NCBI GenBank assembly: GCA_027306915.1
Contig: DAHUYW010000005.1
Location: 1-64,000, forward strand
Origin: Spirochaetales bacterium
Lineage (GTDB): Bacteria > Spirochaetota > Spirochaetia > DAHUYW01
Reading direction: 5' to 3'
Length of the DNA: 64,000 bases
In this document: piece by piece, positions 16,247-24,140 of the stretch
Position numbering within the stretch: the first letter of the stretch is position 1
How the letters are laid out: each line of letters opens with the position of its first letter
The notes under the pieces: model-generated
Told to the model about the DNA's origin: nothing
Databases searched by the model: none
What the model saw: only the letters and a program-made list of their open reading frames with translations
Program-made: the position numbers and the translations under genes

Positions 16247-16594
16247 TCAGAGCCGCGAGAGCTTCAGCTGCGTGCGTCCGATCGTGATGATGTCGCCGCT
16301 CATAACCGTCACGCTCGTCTGCGCCGGCAGGGGGTTATTGTTGAGGTAGGTCTGGTTTGTGCTTCCGAGGTCCTTCAGGCGATACTCGCCGTCGATGTGC
16401 TCGATGATAGCATGACGCCGCGAGACAAGCGGGTCATCCGAAATCACGACGTCGTTGTTCTCGTCTCTTCCGATGCGAATGGTCTTCGCCATCTCGATCG
16501 TGCGATCGCGGAAGCGGAGACAAAGCTGCTTCATCTCCGAGCCGCGAGCGATTTCTCTTCCCTCGGGGCTTCTCTTGTAGACCGTGTCGTCCAT
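16247..16594 (-). CDS. Stand-alone FHA domain protein
   Basis: A small cytoplasmic phosphothreonine-binding module of 115 residues, almost all FHA domain. The key residues are present: GR in IRIGRDENND, SRRH in PLVSRRHAII, and the S/N pair in DLGSTNQTYLN (NQT where most have NGT). FHA domains bind phosphothreonine peptides, so the protein is a likely reader for the Ser/Thr kinase encoded at 19317. TAGGAG lies about ten bases before ATG 16594; an internal ATG 20 codons later is possible. The gene sits between the HU-fusion gene and the tailed protein gene, all on the minus strand. Confidence 0.85.
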   Translation of the reverse strand: MDDTVYKRSPEGREIARGSEMKQLCLRFRDRTIEMAKTIRIGRDENNDVVISDDPLVSRRHAIIEHIDGEYRLKDLGSTNQTYLNNNPLPAQTSVTVMSGDIITIGRTQLKLSRL

Positions 16595-16668
16595 GGATGC
16601 CGACTCCTACCCGAAGAGTATATCACTCCGGGGCAGGAATGGAAGGCGGGCTCGCAGTCCGGACGCGC

Positions 16669-17556
16669 CTACTCGCCGGAGGGTTCGTCGCCTTCCGGAA
16701 AAGGTAGCGAGGCTGCGCGTTCCTTCATGCGGGCGCTGAAGGACATTCGCGGCACGAAGATTTCGGGTCTCGCCGGAATCGTCATCTCCCCGCCGGTAGC
16801 AGGATTTCGTCCGACGCGCGCCTTTTGGGCCGGACGCCTGGAAAGCCTCAGATGCCCGAGGTTTCCAAGGGGCACGCTTTCGCCCATCAGGGCGCCCGCT
16901 TCGATCATTGTCAGGTAGTCGTCCAGAAGCTCTCGCGTGAGGGTCTGCGCTATCTCGTGCTTTTTTGCGAGGTACTGAACTATGCTCTTCATGGTGAAGT
17001 GGCCGATCGAATCGTCGGGGATCGTGAGGGTTCGGTTGAGCTTGACGAATCCGTTCGTGAGAAACACGGTCGCTTCACGAAGACGCTTGTCCTCTTCCGC
17101 CTGATCGAGCTTCGACGGACACACCCCGATGAGAAGCACATCGGAGGAGCGTTCGATGGGGCAGCCGCCGAAGTGGACCGGAGCGTCGATCGCGATCGAC
17201 CCCTGAATCGTGACCCCGCTCGCTTTCACGAGGCCCGGGACGTCATTGCGCAGCTTGATACTCGCGTACTCGAACCATCGCCCCTGCTGCCCGGCGCGCC
17301 CGAGGGCGACGAGCGACCCCGAATAGGTGAGAAGAACGACTCCCCGCCCATCCTCCTGGACGAGCTCGCTCGGCATCTCCATCCCCAACAGCCGGATCTG
17401 ATCCTCGAAGAGTCGTCGCTTTTCGATCCAGTTCGCGGTAATGCGATCGAGCGACTCGCGCCCGGGGGGCAGGCCCGACGATTCGGTGATCGACTCGAGG
17501 TGGCGCTTGACCCGCTCGGTGAGTATCTGCCGCAGGTATCCCTCAGAATAGACCAT
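16669..17556 (-). CDS. HU/IHF-type DNA-binding domain fused to a novel N-terminal domain
   Basis: A 295-residue two-part protein. Residues 188-282 form an HU domain: FTMKSIVQYLAKKHEIAQTL at its start and the arm signature VGRNPATGGEMTIPA followed by FVPRMSFSARMKE. Residues 1-178 are a domain with no name known to me. They are clearly paralogous to the whole product of the divergent gene at 17716: SITESSGLPPGRESLDRI against SITATSGLPETDESVERI, then LLTYSGSLVALG against VMTYSGSLLTLG, then YASIKLRNDVP against YASIELRQDVP. ATG 17556 is chosen because it aligns with the paralogue; the frame is open to 17667. It heads the minus-strand operon with FHA and tailed-protein genes. The pairing suggests a sensor or partner domain steering an HU-like architectural protein. 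Confidence 0.8.
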   Translation of the reverse strand: MVYSEGYLRQILTERVKRHLESITESSGLPPGRESLDRITANWIEKRRLFEDQIRLLGMEMPSELVQEDGRGVVLLTYSGSLVALGRAGQQGRWFEYASIKLRNDVPGLVKASGVTIQGSIAIDAPVHFGGCPIERSSDVLLIGVCPSKLDQAEEDKRLREATVFLTNGFVKLNRTLTIPDDSIGHFTMKSIVQYLAKKHEIAQTLTRELLDDYLTMIEAGALMGESVPLGNLGHLRLSRRPAQKARVGRNPATGGEMTIPARPEIFVPRMSFSARMKERAASLPFPEGDEPSGE

Positions 17557-17715
17557 AGGCTCTAAGATAGCACCAAACCGCCCAATCACCTGCTTCTTTC
17601 GCCTGAGGCCCCTTTCGATCGGGCGGCGCCGGGCTGATTTCGCGGGGTTGACGGGATATCTTACCATTCATCGGGCCGTCCATGGCGGGTTCCGGGACGG
17701 CCTGGAGGAGTTTCG

Positions 17716-18246
17716 ATGGGTGAGTACATGAGTCAGATACCCGAGCGTGTCCGCGATCACATCAGGAGCATCACTGCGACCTCGGGACTACCGGAAACCG
17801 ACGAGTCTGTCGAACGGATAGCGCAGGCCTGGCTCGAGAAACGAAATGCCTTCGAGGCGCGCATCGGCGAGTTTCAAATGGAGGAATGGGATGAGTTCGC
17901 AAAGGAGGAGGACCGAGGCGCGCTCGTGATGACCTATTCCGGCTCCCTTCTTACTCTCGGTCCGCTGGTCGCGGGCAGGCGGCCGGCGGAATATGCCTCC
18001 ATCGAGCTGCGGCAGGATGTTCCCAAGAGCGCCGACGACAAGAGCGCCTTGCTTGCCGAAGACGTACGCATCGACGAGCCGGTCGTCTTTTCCAAGGGAC
18101 CGATTCGAAAGAGCTCGGCGGTCTTCAAGATCGCGGTTCTCACGGAGCGCCTCGAGCCGAAGGAAGAATTGAAGCGATTGAGCGAAGCGACCCAGATCCT
18201 GAGCGAGGACTTCGTGGCAGTCAACAAGACGGTCATCGCCGAGTGA
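17716..18246 (+). CDS. Unfused paralogue of the HU-fusion N-terminal domain
   Basis: A soluble protein of 176 residues equal in extent to the N-terminal domain of the divergent HU-fusion protein, without the HU part. Shared blocks include TSGLPETDESVERIAQAWLE, LVMTYSGSLLTLG, YASIELRQDVP, DEPVVFSKGPI and the last helix LSEDFVAVNKTV. GGAGGAG precedes ATG 17716 at good distance. Its end is 37 bases before the phosphatase start, so it likely leads the phosphatase-kinase operon. It could compete with, or dimerise with, the HU-fusion protein; this is inference from paralogy and orientation. No catalytic motif is visible. Confidence 0.75.
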   Translation: MGEYMSQIPERVRDHIRSITATSGLPETDESVERIAQAWLEKRNAFEARIGEFQMEEWDEFAKEEDRGALVMTYSGSLLTLGPLVAGRRPAEYASIELRQDVPKSADDKSALLAEDVRIDEPVVFSKGPIRKSSAVFKIAVLTERLEPKEELKRLSEATQILSEDFVAVNKTVIAE

Positions 18247-18283
18247 GGGCGAGGCTGTCGTTTGCGCGGGGGACTGCCAACAG

Positions 18284-19333
18284 GTGAGAGAGCAGGGAAA
18301 GGTTCCCCCCTCGCTTCACGAGCTGCTCGAAGGGTATCGATCGGCGCGAACCATCCCCTCCCTATCGGCACTCGACGAGGAGCTCCGCGAGGTCAACACG
18401 GTCCTCGCATCGGAGGAGGAGAGCATTCGTCCGCTCGACCGCTTCAGCGAGCCGGGCGGGGTCGTGGAGCTCGCAAAAGACCTCCCGACCGTCCTTCTCC
18501 CCGACATCCACGCGCGCCCGGGTCTTATTTGGGCCGCCCTGAACTACGTCTTGCCGGATTCCGCGACGGTTCTTGATGCAATCCTTTCCGGCTCGATCCA
18601 GTTTGTCTGTCTCGGGGACTACTTTCACGGCGAGGGGCGGGTGAGGCAGCGGTGGAGGCGCGCCCTATCGGAGTTCGGGAAGAGCTTCACCTCACATGCG
18701 GCCATGGATGGAGAAATGACCGAAAGCCTTGCGGTGTTGATGATGATTGCGAAGCTCAAATCGGCGGCACCGGCCCGTTTCCACCTGCTGAAGGGGAATC
18801 ACGAAAACATCGCAAATGAGACGGGCGCCGGAAACCGGCCCTTCGGCAAGTACGCATATGAGGGCGCGATGGTGCTCGAATACCTTCGCATGGTCTACAC
18901 CGAGGAGCTGATTGCGCGAGTCTATGAGTTCGAGAAGCGGCTTCCGCTCCTCGCGATCGGCTCCCACTTTCTCATCAGTCACGCTGAACCTTCGCGCTTT
19001 TTCTCGCGCGAAGAGGTCATCGAGTATCGTGATCGCGACGAGGTGATTTACGGCCTGACCTGGACCGATAACGACCAAGCCGAACAGGGAGCGGTGGAGC
19101 GGATGCTCGATCACTACCTCGATCCGAGCGCAGCTCCAACGGCCTTGCATTTCGGCGGCCACCGTCCTGTCGCGGGCAGGTACAGTCTGCGTGCGGCGGA
19201 GAGGTACGTGCAGATTCATAACCCGTCCCGATACATAATGGCGCTGCTTGCTCCGGATCGCCCCGTCGAGCTCTCCCGCGACGTGATAGATCTGGGAGCC
19301 TGCGAGGATACAGACGATGGCTCGAGCTCCTGA
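18284..19333 (+). CDS. PPP-type metallophosphoesterase (protein Ser/Thr phosphatase-like)
   Basis: A cytoplasmic phosphatase of 349 residues with the calcineurin-like metal motifs in order: LPDIHARP (DxH), FVCLGDYFH (GDxx, with FH where PPP enzymes have VDR), LLKGNHEN (GNHE), LISHAEP (His), and HFGGHRPV (GH). The two-metal centre should therefore form. It starts at a GTG (18284) with a poor ribosome binding site. Its last 17 bases overlap the start of the kinase gene, so the two opposing enzymes are made from coupled frames, as in known bacterial kinase/phosphatase pairs. It probably removes phosphates placed by that kinase. The missing DR of the usual GDxVDRG box makes it a divergent PPP member. 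Confidence 0.8.
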   Translation: MREQGKVPPSLHELLEGYRSARTIPSLSALDEELREVNTVLASEEESIRPLDRFSEPGGVVELAKDLPTVLLPDIHARPGLIWAALNYVLPDSATVLDAILSGSIQFVCLGDYFHGEGRVRQRWRRALSEFGKSFTSHAAMDGEMTESLAVLMMIAKLKSAAPARFHLLKGNHENIANETGAGNRPFGKYAYEGAMVLEYLRMVYTEELIARVYEFEKRLPLLAIGSHFLISHAEPSRFFSREEVIEYRDRDEVIYGLTWTDNDQAEQGAVERMLDHYLDPSAAPTALHFGGHRPVAGRYSLRAAERYVQIHNPSRYIMALLAPDRPVELSRDVIDLGACEDTDDGSSS

Positions 19334-21233
19334 CACCATCGGAAAATACAGGGTCATCTCGGAGATTGCGCGAGGCGGCATGGGCGCAGTCTATACCGCC
19401 TCGCACCCCACACTCGACCGAACGGTGACCATAAAGAAGCTCACGCTGCGCGGAAGCGCGGCCGTACGCGAGCGCTTCAGGCGTGAAGCGTCGATCATGA
19501 TGGACTTCCGAAACGAGTACATAGTCGACGTCTTCGATCACTTTCGCGAGGGACCCGCCTACTACATCGTTCAGGAATACGTCGACGGGGTTTCGCTTTC
19601 CCAGCTGCTGGAGCGCGAGCGGTATCTCCCCGAGCGGGTGGCGCTGATGATCTTCCGCGACTGCTGCCGGGCATTGAAGTACGCCCACGATCGCGGCGTC
19701 ATCCACCGCGATATCAAACCCGGCAACATTCTCCTTTCGCGAAAGGGCGACGTGAAGCTCGTGGATTTCGGCATCGCGCACATTGAAGACGACACCGAGG
19801 AGGCGCTCACCCGAGAGGGGATGATGCTCGGCACGCCGTCCTACATGGCGCCAGAACAGTTTCGGGACACTCGGAGCGTCGACAAGCGGGCCGACATTTA
19901 CTCCCTTGGCGTCATGCTGTATGAGATGCTGACCGGGAAGCGGCCCTTTTCGGGCTCTCTCACGCCCGAAACGCTCAAGGCCATCCAGCATGGGAAATAC
20001 CGAAAGCCGCGGAAGCATAATCCGGCGATTACGCGATTCGCCGCTCGAGTGATTCGAAAAGCGATGAGTGCCAAGAGAGCGCGGCGCTACCAGGACGTCG
20101 GTGCCATCCTACGAAGGCTCGACCGAAAGCTCGGATCGCGATCGGTGGGAGACCAGAAAACCCAGATCGCCTCATTCCTGAGCGGGACGTGGTCACCGCC
20201 GAAGAGGCGCTCCCGTATCGCGCGGGCAGTTGTCCCGATCGTCGCCGTCCTCCTTCTCCTCGGCGCCGGAGCGGCATACTACGGTTTCCAAAGCGGGCTC
20301 GCCTACGAGCTTCTCTACCCAGATCGCTACGGCACGCTCGGGCTGACCGTACGGGTTGCTAGCGGGACACGGCCGGCTCATGAGACGTTCGTGTCGGCTG
20401 AGCTGTTTCGCGACGACGGAAACGAGATACCTCCAGTGCCGGGAGCTCATTTCACATTCCATGCGGACCAAGAGCAGAGTACCCGGGAGATGGAGGTCTT
20501 TGTGAGCCGAAACCTCCACATTCCCGCCGGCCAGTACCGCATCAAGGTGATGGCTTCCGATCAGCTGGTGTGGAGGGGCTTCTATCTCCAGTCCCATCAA
20601 CAGCAGCTTGCCACCTCTGGGGGTACATCGGGCGGGAATCTCGTTGTTTCAATCGGCAAAGAGGCGAGCCTGCCCCTTTCGGTATCGATTGAGGTTCGAT
20701 CGGCCGCAGGCGGAGAGACGATCACGGCCGGGACGACCGTCGAGGTGTATGCGAACGGGTCGTGGGTGCCGTTCGCGGGGGACATCGTCTCCGCCCTCAA
20801 ATCCGGCCGCACCTATCAGTTTCGTTTCACGCACGACGGATACTACTCGGCAGACTACGCGCTTGCGGTGTATCCCTTTCAAAGTGAGCTGCAGATAGAT
20901 GCGGAGTTAGTCCCCTACCCCGGGGCGCTCGATCTGTCGGCGAGCGCACACGATATCCGCGTTAACCTCGATGGATCGGACACCTATCGCGCGTGGGGCC
21001 GAACGCCTCATTTCGCGCCGATACCTCGGATCGGCACGCAACCCGCCGAGCTTCGCCTTTCTCCGGGTTCGCACACGCTCGCGGTGCGCAGCGGCTCGAT
21101 GACGGGCGAGCACACCTTCAGCGTGCTCCCGCTGACGCAGCTGGACCTGAAGATCGTTCCGGATCGGAAGTCCGGCAAAATCCTGTTCGAGAGCGGCGGG
21201 TACACCGATGCGCCCGGTCTTCAGGAGCGATGA
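19317..21233 (+). CDS. Transmembrane Ser/Thr protein kinase (PknB-like)
   Basis: A 638-residue membrane-spanning kinase. Residues 11-270 are a complete Hanks-type catalytic domain: glycine loop IARGGMGAVY, ATP lysine K40 in VTIKKL, catalytic HRDIKPGN with D132, DFG at 150, and TPSYMAPEQ ending the activation loop, which contains candidate autophosphorylation threonines. Residues 301-323 form a single membrane helix. The remaining 310 residues are outside the cytoplasm, rich in beta-strands and aromatic residues, with no PASTA repeats; they may bind a ligand or wall component. The start overlaps the phosphatase gene and the end is three bases before the next gene. Likely substrates or readers are the FHA proteins on both sides. 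Confidence 0.93.
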   Translation: MARAPDTIGKYRVISEIARGGMGAVYTASHPTLDRTVTIKKLTLRGSAAVRERFRREASIMMDFRNEYIVDVFDHFREGPAYYIVQEYVDGVSLSQLLERERYLPERVALMIFRDCCRALKYAHDRGVIHRDIKPGNILLSRKGDVKLVDFGIAHIEDDTEEALTREGMMLGTPSYMAPEQFRDTRSVDKRADIYSLGVMLYEMLTGKRPFSGSLTPETLKAIQHGKYRKPRKHNPAITRFAARVIRKAMSAKRARRYQDVGAILRRLDRKLGSRSVGDQKTQIASFLSGTWSPPKRRSRIARAVVPIVAVLLLLGAGAAYYGFQSGLAYELLYPDRYGTLGLTVRVASGTRPAHETFVSAELFRDDGNEIPPVPGAHFTFHADQEQSTREMEVFVSRNLHIPAGQYRIKVMASDQLVWRGFYLQSHQQQLATSGGTSGGNLVVSIGKEASLPLSVSIEVRSAAGGETITAGTTVEVYANGSWVPFAGDIVSALKSGRTYQFRFTHDGYYSADYALAVYPFQSELQIDAELVPYPGALDLSASAHDIRVNLDGSDTYRAWGRTPHFAPIPRIGTQPAELRLSPGSHTLAVRSGSMTGEHTFSVLPLTQLDLKIVPDRKSGKILFESGGYTDAPGLQER

Positions 21234-21236
21234 CAT

Positions 21237-22211
21237 ATGACAATTCTCATTCGACGCCTCATACAGCTCGCCCTCGGAATTGCCGCCGGCCTCGCGGCGT
21301 GGCCGGTGATGGAAGGGCTCGTCCATCTCCAGGTGTTCTTTCCGAGCTATCTCGCCTATTCGGTCGTTTCCGGCGCGCTCTTCGGACTGATCTTCGGCGC
21401 CTTTCTGGGAGGCGCCGACGGCATCATCGCTTCGCACCCAAGGCGCATCGTGCTGGGCTCGGCGGCCGGCGGACTTGTCGGCGCCGCCGGCGGCGCTATC
21501 GGATTTCTCGCGGCCCAAGGGCTTCTTTTCCTCGTCGGCGAATATCTTGTCGGCAACCTTCACCTTGTGGAGAGCATCGGGACGCCCCTTGCTCGGGCCC
21601 TTGGGTGGGCGGTGCTTGGGGCCTGCGTCGGGGCGGCGGCAGGCATCCGCTCTACCTCGCCACGCAAGATCGCCATCGGGGCCCTGGGCGGATTCGTCGG
21701 GGGCATTCTCGGCGGCGCGGCAATCGAGTACGGACGGCTCTTCTTCCCTGCGCTTCCCGTGGTGCATCTCGTGGCTTTGGTTCTGCTCGGGGTCCTCATC
21801 GGACTTGCCTACGCCGTCGTGGAGAGGCGTCTCTCCTTCGGCATTTTCAGGGTCTTGAATGGTCCGTTCAAGAGCAGGGAGTACATCCTCAACCAGCGGA
21901 AGATGGTCATCGGCTCCGACGCCCGCTGCGACATTCCCATTCCCGCCCAGAAGAGCGCCCTGCCGGAGTCGGCGAGCGCAGGAAGCTCGGCAGGCTACCG
22001 TGAGGTTGCCGGTGCGCATTGCCGGCTCGTTGCCAGGGGACGCGATCTCTTCATCGAGCCGATGGAGGGGATCGTACGGGTAAACGATGAAAGGCTCGCG
22101 GGAAGACAGGCCGCCGATTCCCAGCCGACCGCGCGCGAGTGGGGAGCCGCCTTGAAGTTCGACGACATCGTTGCGTGCGGGGCGGTGAAGTTTCTCTATA
22201 AGCGTGAGTAG
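21237..22211 (+). CDS. Polytopic membrane protein with degenerate C-terminal FHA-like domain
   Basis: A 324-residue protein. Residues 1-200 hold about six Gly/Ala-rich membrane segments (for example SGALFGLIFGAFLGGADG and IAIGALGGFVGGILGGAA). Residues 215-324 have the strand pattern of a FHA domain: YILNQRKMVIGSDARCDI, GAHCRLVARGRDLFIEP, VRVNDERL, and LKFDDIVACGAVKFLYK. The residues that hold phosphothreonine are changed: GS instead of GR, and GAHC instead of SRRH, so phosphopeptide binding is doubtful. It follows the kinase stop by three bases and its end overlaps the frame before the vWA gene start, so it is in the same operon. It may anchor or couple the kinase with the vWA protein. Confidence 0.7.
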   Translation: MTILIRRLIQLALGIAAGLAAWPVMEGLVHLQVFFPSYLAYSVVSGALFGLIFGAFLGGADGIIASHPRRIVLGSAAGGLVGAAGGAIGFLAAQGLLFLVGEYLVGNLHLVESIGTPLARALGWAVLGACVGAAAGIRSTSPRKIAIGALGGFVGGILGGAAIEYGRLFFPALPVVHLVALVLLGVLIGLAYAVVERRLSFGIFRVLNGPFKSREYILNQRKMVIGSDARCDIPIPAQKSALPESASAGSSAGYREVAGAHCRLVARGRDLFIEPMEGIVRVNDERLAGRQAADSQPTAREWGAALKFDDIVACGAVKFLYKRE

Positions 22212-22221
22212 GAGGCACGAG

Positions 22222-23688
22222 ATGGGGACCGTTAGGCACAGAGCGAAACCGGCCGTAGCGTCGATGGCGTTGGTTCTTCTCCTCGCGGCGGCGGCGCCTG
22301 CCTTCGCCCAGGAGCAGGTGAGCATTGCGCAAATTGATCCTTCGCGGCTTCTCACCCGACAGGAAGTGGATGTCTACGTGGGAGTCGCCGGGCCGGATGG
22401 GAACGCCGTGACCGGGCTCGATGCGGGCGACTTCTCGATGTCGGAGGGGTTGCCCGGCAAGCCCCTGCTGCCGGTTTCGCACTTCTCGTTTCACGAGGGG
22501 GCTCCCGCAAACGAGGGCCTGGCTTTCTTTCTCCTCGTCGACAACTCCGGAAGCATGTACGAGCCGCTCGATACCTCTCCAGACGGGGAACGACAACAGA
22601 CCCGGATTGAAGCCGCGCGCTCCGCAATCCGCGTCTTTCTTAACTCGGTCGACAACCCGGCCGACCGGATCGGTCTTGCGTCATTCAATACCCTCTATCG
22701 GGTGGAGGCGCTTCCGACGCGCATGCGCTCGGAGACGGAGGCGGCGCTCGCGAGGATTGCGCGGCCCGCGGAAGCCAATTCCTACACGGAGCTCTATGCG
22801 TCGATCAAGGCCGCCGCAAGAGATCTTTCCGGATGGAAGGGACGCAAGGTGATAATCCTCCTGACCGACGGGGAGAACTATCCCTATGCTCTCCATACCG
22901 GCAAGCCGAATCCCCAATTCGGATCGACTCTGGTTTCGAGCGACGAAGCAGTGCACGCCATCATTCGCGAGGGCATATCGGTATTCCCGATTCAGTTCGG
23001 TCCCGATCGGCAGGACTCCGACCTCCAGACCATCGCCCGACAGACCGGGGGACGAGTGTTCGACGCCCGCAGCGAGAGTGGGCTCGCGAAGGTGTATCTT
23101 GCCGTGCGCAGGCGCGTGCTCGAGGAGTATCGCCTGACTTATTCGCCGAGAATGATTCCCGGCGACCGCAGGGAAGTGCACGTCGAATATCACGGGCCGG
23201 GAGGAACGGCGTCGGCTTCCCAGTACTACTTCGTCGGAACCCTCTTCGGCCCGCCTGCCGGAAGGCTGAGCCCTCTCATCGCGATACCCTTCCTGATTGC
23301 TCTCTTTGCTTGGTACCTCATCAGCAAGGCGCGTTTTCTCAATCGCCGAAAGGATGCGAATCTTGAGGTTCTTGGCGCAGGAGCGACGAAGGTCTTTTCA
23401 CTCAACGAGGGCAAGACGGTGATCGGCTTTGACGCCACCAGGCGCATCACCGTCACCTCGGAGGAGGAAGGCAAAGGAAAACAACAAGGGCCCGCAGCAG
23501 GTAAGATTACGGTGGTCAAGGACGAGAGGACCGGTTCATTTACGGTCGTGAGCGAAGATCCCGTCATGGTCAACAACCGTCCCGTTCAGCGACGGCTCCT
23601 TCGCCCCGGCGATGTGCTTCGCATCGGTGAGGCAACGATTGTTTTCGACGACCGCTCCCCAGAAGAGAAACAAGGGCCGAAGCAGTAG
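22222..23688 (+). CDS. Secreted-side vWA domain, TM helix, cytoplasmic degenerate FHA domain
   Basis: A bitopic receptor-like protein of 488 residues. A signal peptide ends near AFA/Q (residue 29). The vWA domain has a full MIDAS metal site: DNSGS at 107-111, T189 in SYTEL, and D216 in LLTDGEN. A membrane helix at 350-368 (LSPLIAIPFLIALFAWYLIS) is followed by about 120 cytoplasmic residues with a FHA-like fold (TVIGFDATRRITV, then PVMVNNRPV, then LRPGDVLRIGEATIVF). The phosphothreonine-binding Arg/Ser pair is not conserved. ATG 22222 is chosen: AGGAGG at 22210-22215 is six bases before it, and the upstream GTG 22204 has no site. Last gene of the kinase operon. A role relaying an outside binding event to the cytoplasmic FHA/kinase group is inference. 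Confidence 0.82.
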   Translation: MGTVRHRAKPAVASMALVLLLAAAAPAFAQEQVSIAQIDPSRLLTRQEVDVYVGVAGPDGNAVTGLDAGDFSMSEGLPGKPLLPVSHFSFHEGAPANEGLAFFLLVDNSGSMYEPLDTSPDGERQQTRIEAARSAIRVFLNSVDNPADRIGLASFNTLYRVEALPTRMRSETEAALARIARPAEANSYTELYASIKAAARDLSGWKGRKVIILLTDGENYPYALHTGKPNPQFGSTLVSSDEAVHAIIREGISVFPIQFGPDRQDSDLQTIARQTGGRVFDARSESGLAKVYLAVRRRVLEEYRLTYSPRMIPGDRREVHVEYHGPGGTASASQYYFVGTLFGPPAGRLSPLIAIPFLIALFAWYLISKARFLNRRKDANLEVLGAGATKVFSLNEGKTVIGFDATRRITVTSEEEGKGKQQGPAAGKITVVKDERTGSFTVVSEDPVMVNNRPVQRRLLRPGDVLRIGEATIVFDDRSPEEKQGPKQ

Positions 23689-23783
23689 GGCGGCTTGGGA
23701 GGAGACCACGAAGCTCCCTCGATACCGGCAAATAGCTCCCGCGCTTCCTGCTTTCGAGAGCGGTCGGCGATCCCGAAAAGCGT

Positions 23784-23882
23784 CACCTTGGCGTCGGCGA
23801 TTGCAGCGTTGATGTCGCGAAAGTCATAGAACTCGATCATGCGATCGAGCAGTCCTCTGGAGGCGGGGACCTTACTGCCCAA
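23784..23882 (-). pseudogene. Relic of a zinc alcohol dehydrogenase C-terminus
   Basis: The minus strand reads LLDRMIEFYDFRDINAAIAD, resembling the (F)DR(L/I)I.FY.F.DIN.A..D element near the end of aryl-alcohol-type zinc dehydrogenases. The G.(.)IKPV(L/I)R ending that should follow is absent. Only about 33 residues are recognisable. The gap 23689-24140 between the vWA gene and the GH30 gene shows nothing else. Confidence 0.35.
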
Positions 23883-24140
23883 GTATCTTGATTGACGTCC
23901 CGAAGAAGGCCGCTATACTTGAACGAGGTTGTCGCCAGCGACGGCAATCGGGTTTCCGGCCTCTGCGGAGCATTCCTCGCCGGGTCGATCAACTGGAAGG
24001 ATCCGGAGGAGGAGTACCCCGCAGCATCTACGCTCGCCGCTCTCATGGCCTGTCCCTTTGGGCGGGGAGCTTCTGCACATTCGCGCCTCGAATTGCGGGA
24101 CAGGCGGACTTTCGAGTCCCGACCGCGAAGGAACGAGAGG

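Noticed and set aside
20907..22355. Long minus-strand open frame opposite the kinase and membrane-FHA genes
   Set aside because: Low-complexity charged peptide with no domain; the plus-strand genes are well supported.
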